A stretch of DNA of 7,461 nucleotides from JBKBUF01 sp046290815 (GTDB lineage: Bacteria > Bacteroidota > Bacteroidia > Cytophagales > Cytophagaceae): assembly GCA_046290815.1 (NCBI GenBank), contig JBKBUF010000060.1:1-7461 (forward strand), read 5' to 3'. A program made the translations under genes and the position numbers. The notes under the pieces were generated by a model. The model saw nothing but the letters and a program-made list of their open reading frames with translations, did no database searches and was not told the origin of the DNA. Each line of letters begins with the position of its first letter. The first letter of the stretch is position 1. Positions 6,801-7,461 of this stretch are shown here, one piece after another.

Positions 6801-7461
6801 GCTATTACAGTTAATCCTGTTCCGGCTCAACCTTCTACAATCGCAGGGACTACAACAGTATGTGCAGGAACTTCAGGAACATACAGTGTGACCAATGTAA
6901 CAGGTGTTACTTATAACTGGACTTACTCAGGCACTGGTGTTACTTTCTCCGGAAATACAGCAAGCGTAACGGCAACCTTTGCATCTAATGCTACATCAGG
7001 TACCATCACTGTTACACCAAGCAATGCATGTGGAAATGGTGCGGCAAGAACACAAGCCATTACAGTGAATCCTGTTCCGGCTCAGCCTTCCACCATTACA
7101 GGAAACGCTACTGTTTGCGCAGGAACTTCAGGAACATACAGTGTGACAAACGTAACCGGTGTTACTTATAACTGGACTTATTCAGGTACTGGGGTTACTT
7201 TCTCCGGAAACACAGCCAGTGTAACAGCTACCTTTGCAGCTAATGCTACTTCAGGTACCATCACTGTTACACCAAGCAATGCATGTGGTAACGGTACAGC
7301 AAGAACGCAAGCCATTACAGTTAATCCTGTTCCGGCTCAGCCATCGACTATCGCTGGAAACGCTACAGTTTGCGCAGGAACTTCCGGAACATACAGTGTG
7401 ACAAACGTAACCGGTGTTACTTATAACTGGACTTACTCTGGTACTGGCGTTACTTTCTCAG
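3831..7461 (+). CDS. Secreted multidomain GH5 cellulase with Ig-like and PKD-like repeats, 3' end outside window
   Basis: One frame runs without a stop to the window edge (1210 full codons). It encodes a secreted endo-beta-1,4-glucanase-type enzyme that should cut cellulose outside the cell. A signal peptide has its hydrophobic core at about 25-37 and a likely cut after VFA (38-40). The GH5 domain spans about 45-345: RGMSTHG (72-78), DWH (142-144), acid/base Glu182 in CNEPNG, HFY (242-244) and nucleophile Glu270 in TEFG. The pattern fits subfamily GH5_2, and both catalytic Glu are present. Three Ig-like modules follow (about 355-432, 435-513, 514-583; the third has the TTTTYYV ending of Ig_7-like domains), then an unrecognised beta-rich module (584-740) and PKD-like 85-residue repeats from 742. 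Two starts are possible: ATG 3831 follows an AT-rich leader but gives a 21-residue extension; ATG 3894 (Met22) gives a textbook signal peptide. A type IX secretion C-terminus is expected but unseen. Product class is secure; exact substrate is inferred. Confidence 0.93.
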   Translation, partial: MNQNLYLKSKSIDGKSSREISMFKNLITLLIILTSFSVFAQYPAGSPVAVNGRLKVQGVDLVNECGYPVQLRGMSTHGPQWYGNCINNSSLTAMKNSWGADIIRLAMYVESGGYKNNPTYWKSWIDQKVDEIGALGMYCLIDWHILSDGNPLTNLSSAQEFWTYMSNKHKGKKHVLYEICNEPNGSGGTWANIKTYSNDIIPKIRANDPDAVIIVGTPTWSQDVDIAANDKLNYPNIMYTLHFYSGSHFQSLRDKANLARTRGAAVFVTEFGTSLASGDGGPYLTEGDNWMNWMATNKISWCNWSFADKAEVSAALNPNSCSSSSWTNTSTSGTWVRNKMNTPDNFTPCNQGPVCDAPDLGPDRSICGVSSIILDSKIPTGAGITYTWKRNGTNVVTNSTTAKTYTATQAGTYVVEVNNNSCIKSDEIIVSATLSAPDLGGAKVICNPASYNLSPSNLAAFPAGTTWQWSRNGTALTGETNSTLSNVRTAGTYRLTATVTGCSSTFSDVAITSNLPVPVDGCRSNTGTVGLSVTGGTGPFSWFSAPTGGTSLATGTSFTTPSISTTTTYYVQEGGASTTVTVGPATNSIGGVWEHNNFAEYKLRFNALQNLTINSIRVYPVATQNVTIRVLNSSGTVVATKIFNNVAGGGAQTLDLGFNIPQGDGYFMDAVGTTGHLLMNHQGQAFPYTATGVISIYDTAPEWARTNGWYFFFYNWSVSTGSGCARMPVIATISASCTACTVPAQPSTITGSTSVCAGTSGTYSVTAVTGVTYNWTYSGTGVTFSGNTASVTATYASNATSGTITVTPSNACGNGTARTLAVTVNPVPAQPSTITGSTSVCAGTSGTYSVTAVTGVTYNWTYSGTGVTFSGNTASVTATYASNATSGTITVTPSNACGNGTARTQAITVNPVPAQPSTITGNATVCAGTSGTYSVTNVTGVTYNWTYSGTGVTFSGNTASVTATFASNATSGTITVTPSNACGNGVARTQAITVNPVPAQPSTIAGTTTVCAGTSGTYSVTNVTGVTYNWTYSGTGVTFSGNTASVTATFASNATSGTITVTPSNACGNGAARTQAITVNPVPAQPSTITGNATVCAGTSGTYSVTNVTGVTYNWTYSGTGVTFSGNTASVTATFAANATSGTITVTPSNACGNGTARTQAITVNPVPAQPSTIAGNATVCAGTSGTYSVTNVTGVTYNWTYSGTGVTFS
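3963..4865 (+). other. GH5 catalytic domain of the cellulase
   Basis: Residues 45-345 hold the complete (beta/alpha)8 domain. Glu182 (codon 4374-4376) is the expected acid/base and Glu270 (codon 4638-4640) the nucleophile. Arg72, His77, His144, Asn181, His242, Tyr244 and Trp304 occupy positions expected for conserved subsite residues. Nothing in the active-site motifs suggests loss of activity. Confidence 0.9.
5580..6050 (+). other. Unrecognised beta-rich module between Ig-like and PKD-like parts
   Basis: Residues 584-740 do not match the flanking repeats. The stretch alternates short beta-type segments (INSIRVYP 613-620, VTIRVLNSSG 626-635, QTLDLGFNIPQG 652-663), then an aromatic cluster WYFFFYNW (709-716), and ends with a Cys-bearing CARMPVIATI segment (724-733). 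The pattern suggests a beta-sandwich. I recall similar stretches ending in YYFFYNW and R-PV-ATI in other Bacteroidota surface proteins but cannot name a family. A carbohydrate-binding role is possible given the enzyme and exposed aromatics; it is inference. Confidence 0.6.
6054..7461 (+). repeat. Tandem 255-bp (85-residue) PKD-like repeat array, five full copies plus a partial sixth
   Basis: Units start at VPAQPSTI and keep an exact 255-bp period: 6054-6308, 6309-6563, 6564-6818, 6819-7073, 7074-7328, and 7329 to the edge. Each full unit has a VCAGTSGTYSV motif, YNWTYSGTGVTFSG, and NACGNG near its end, so two Cys per unit that could form a disulfide. The proteins are almost identical; variation is confined to a few sites (GST/GNA/GTT after STI, TAV or TNV, ATY or ATF, and the residue before ART). 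They resemble the PKD-like domains common in Cytophagales secreted proteins. A spacer or surface-projecting role is likely; the array may extend well past the window. Confidence 0.95.

Noticed and set aside
6054..7461. CRISPR-like array from regular repeats
   Set aside because: The period is 255 bp with no unique spacers, and the repeats are coding and in frame.
1165..7461. A functional link between iron uptake and the cellulase
   Set aside because: A 319-bp spacer with terminator-like hairpins separates them, and nothing in the sequence indicates co-regulation.

Overview
The window looks like chromosomal DNA of a cellulose-degrading gliding Bacteroidota, most likely order Cytophagales near Cytophaga or Sporocytophaga. 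Three things point there: a TTG-N20-TAnnTTTG promoter of the Bacteroidota type, AT-rich starts with little Shine-Dalgarno signal, and a very large secreted glycoside hydrolase family 5 (GH5) cellulase ending in long Ig/PKD-like repeats. The genus is inferred from sequence style and was not searched.

Layout, all genes on the + strand: (1) 1-168 is a perfect heptanucleotide array, (TTAAGAA)x17, running off the left edge and ending about 50 bp before the first gene. (2) 169-891 encodes a HisA-like TIM-barrel protein in which the first catalytic Asp is Ser and several active-site loops are altered; no other his gene is visible. (3) 892-1164 is non-coding, with decayed short repeats of two further types and then a good Bacteroidota promoter with a 17-bp Fur-box-like palindrome over the expected transcription start. 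(4) 1165-3511 is a feoA-feoB ferrous iron uptake operon with a 4-bp gap between the genes. (5) 3512-3830 is AT-rich and gene-free, holding two terminator-like hairpins and a 12-bp inverted repeat. (6) 3831 to the right edge is one uninterrupted reading frame without a stop, at least 1210 codons: signal peptide, complete GH5 catalytic domain, three Ig-like modules, an unrecognised beta-rich module, then five complete and one partial copy of an 85-residue PKD-like repeat. Its C-terminus, where a type IX secretion signal would be expected, lies outside the window.

The three units do not look functionally linked. FeoA/FeoB would import Fe2+ across the inner membrane, probably under iron control. 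The cellulase would act outside the cell or on its surface. The HisA-like protein would be cytoplasmic and probably does not do the standard histidine step. I see no defence system, mobile element, CRISPR or RNA gene. The points most worth a second look are the HisA-like protein without its catalytic Asp, the beta-rich module in the cellulase, the mosaic PKD-like repeats, and the short-repeat tracts between genes.
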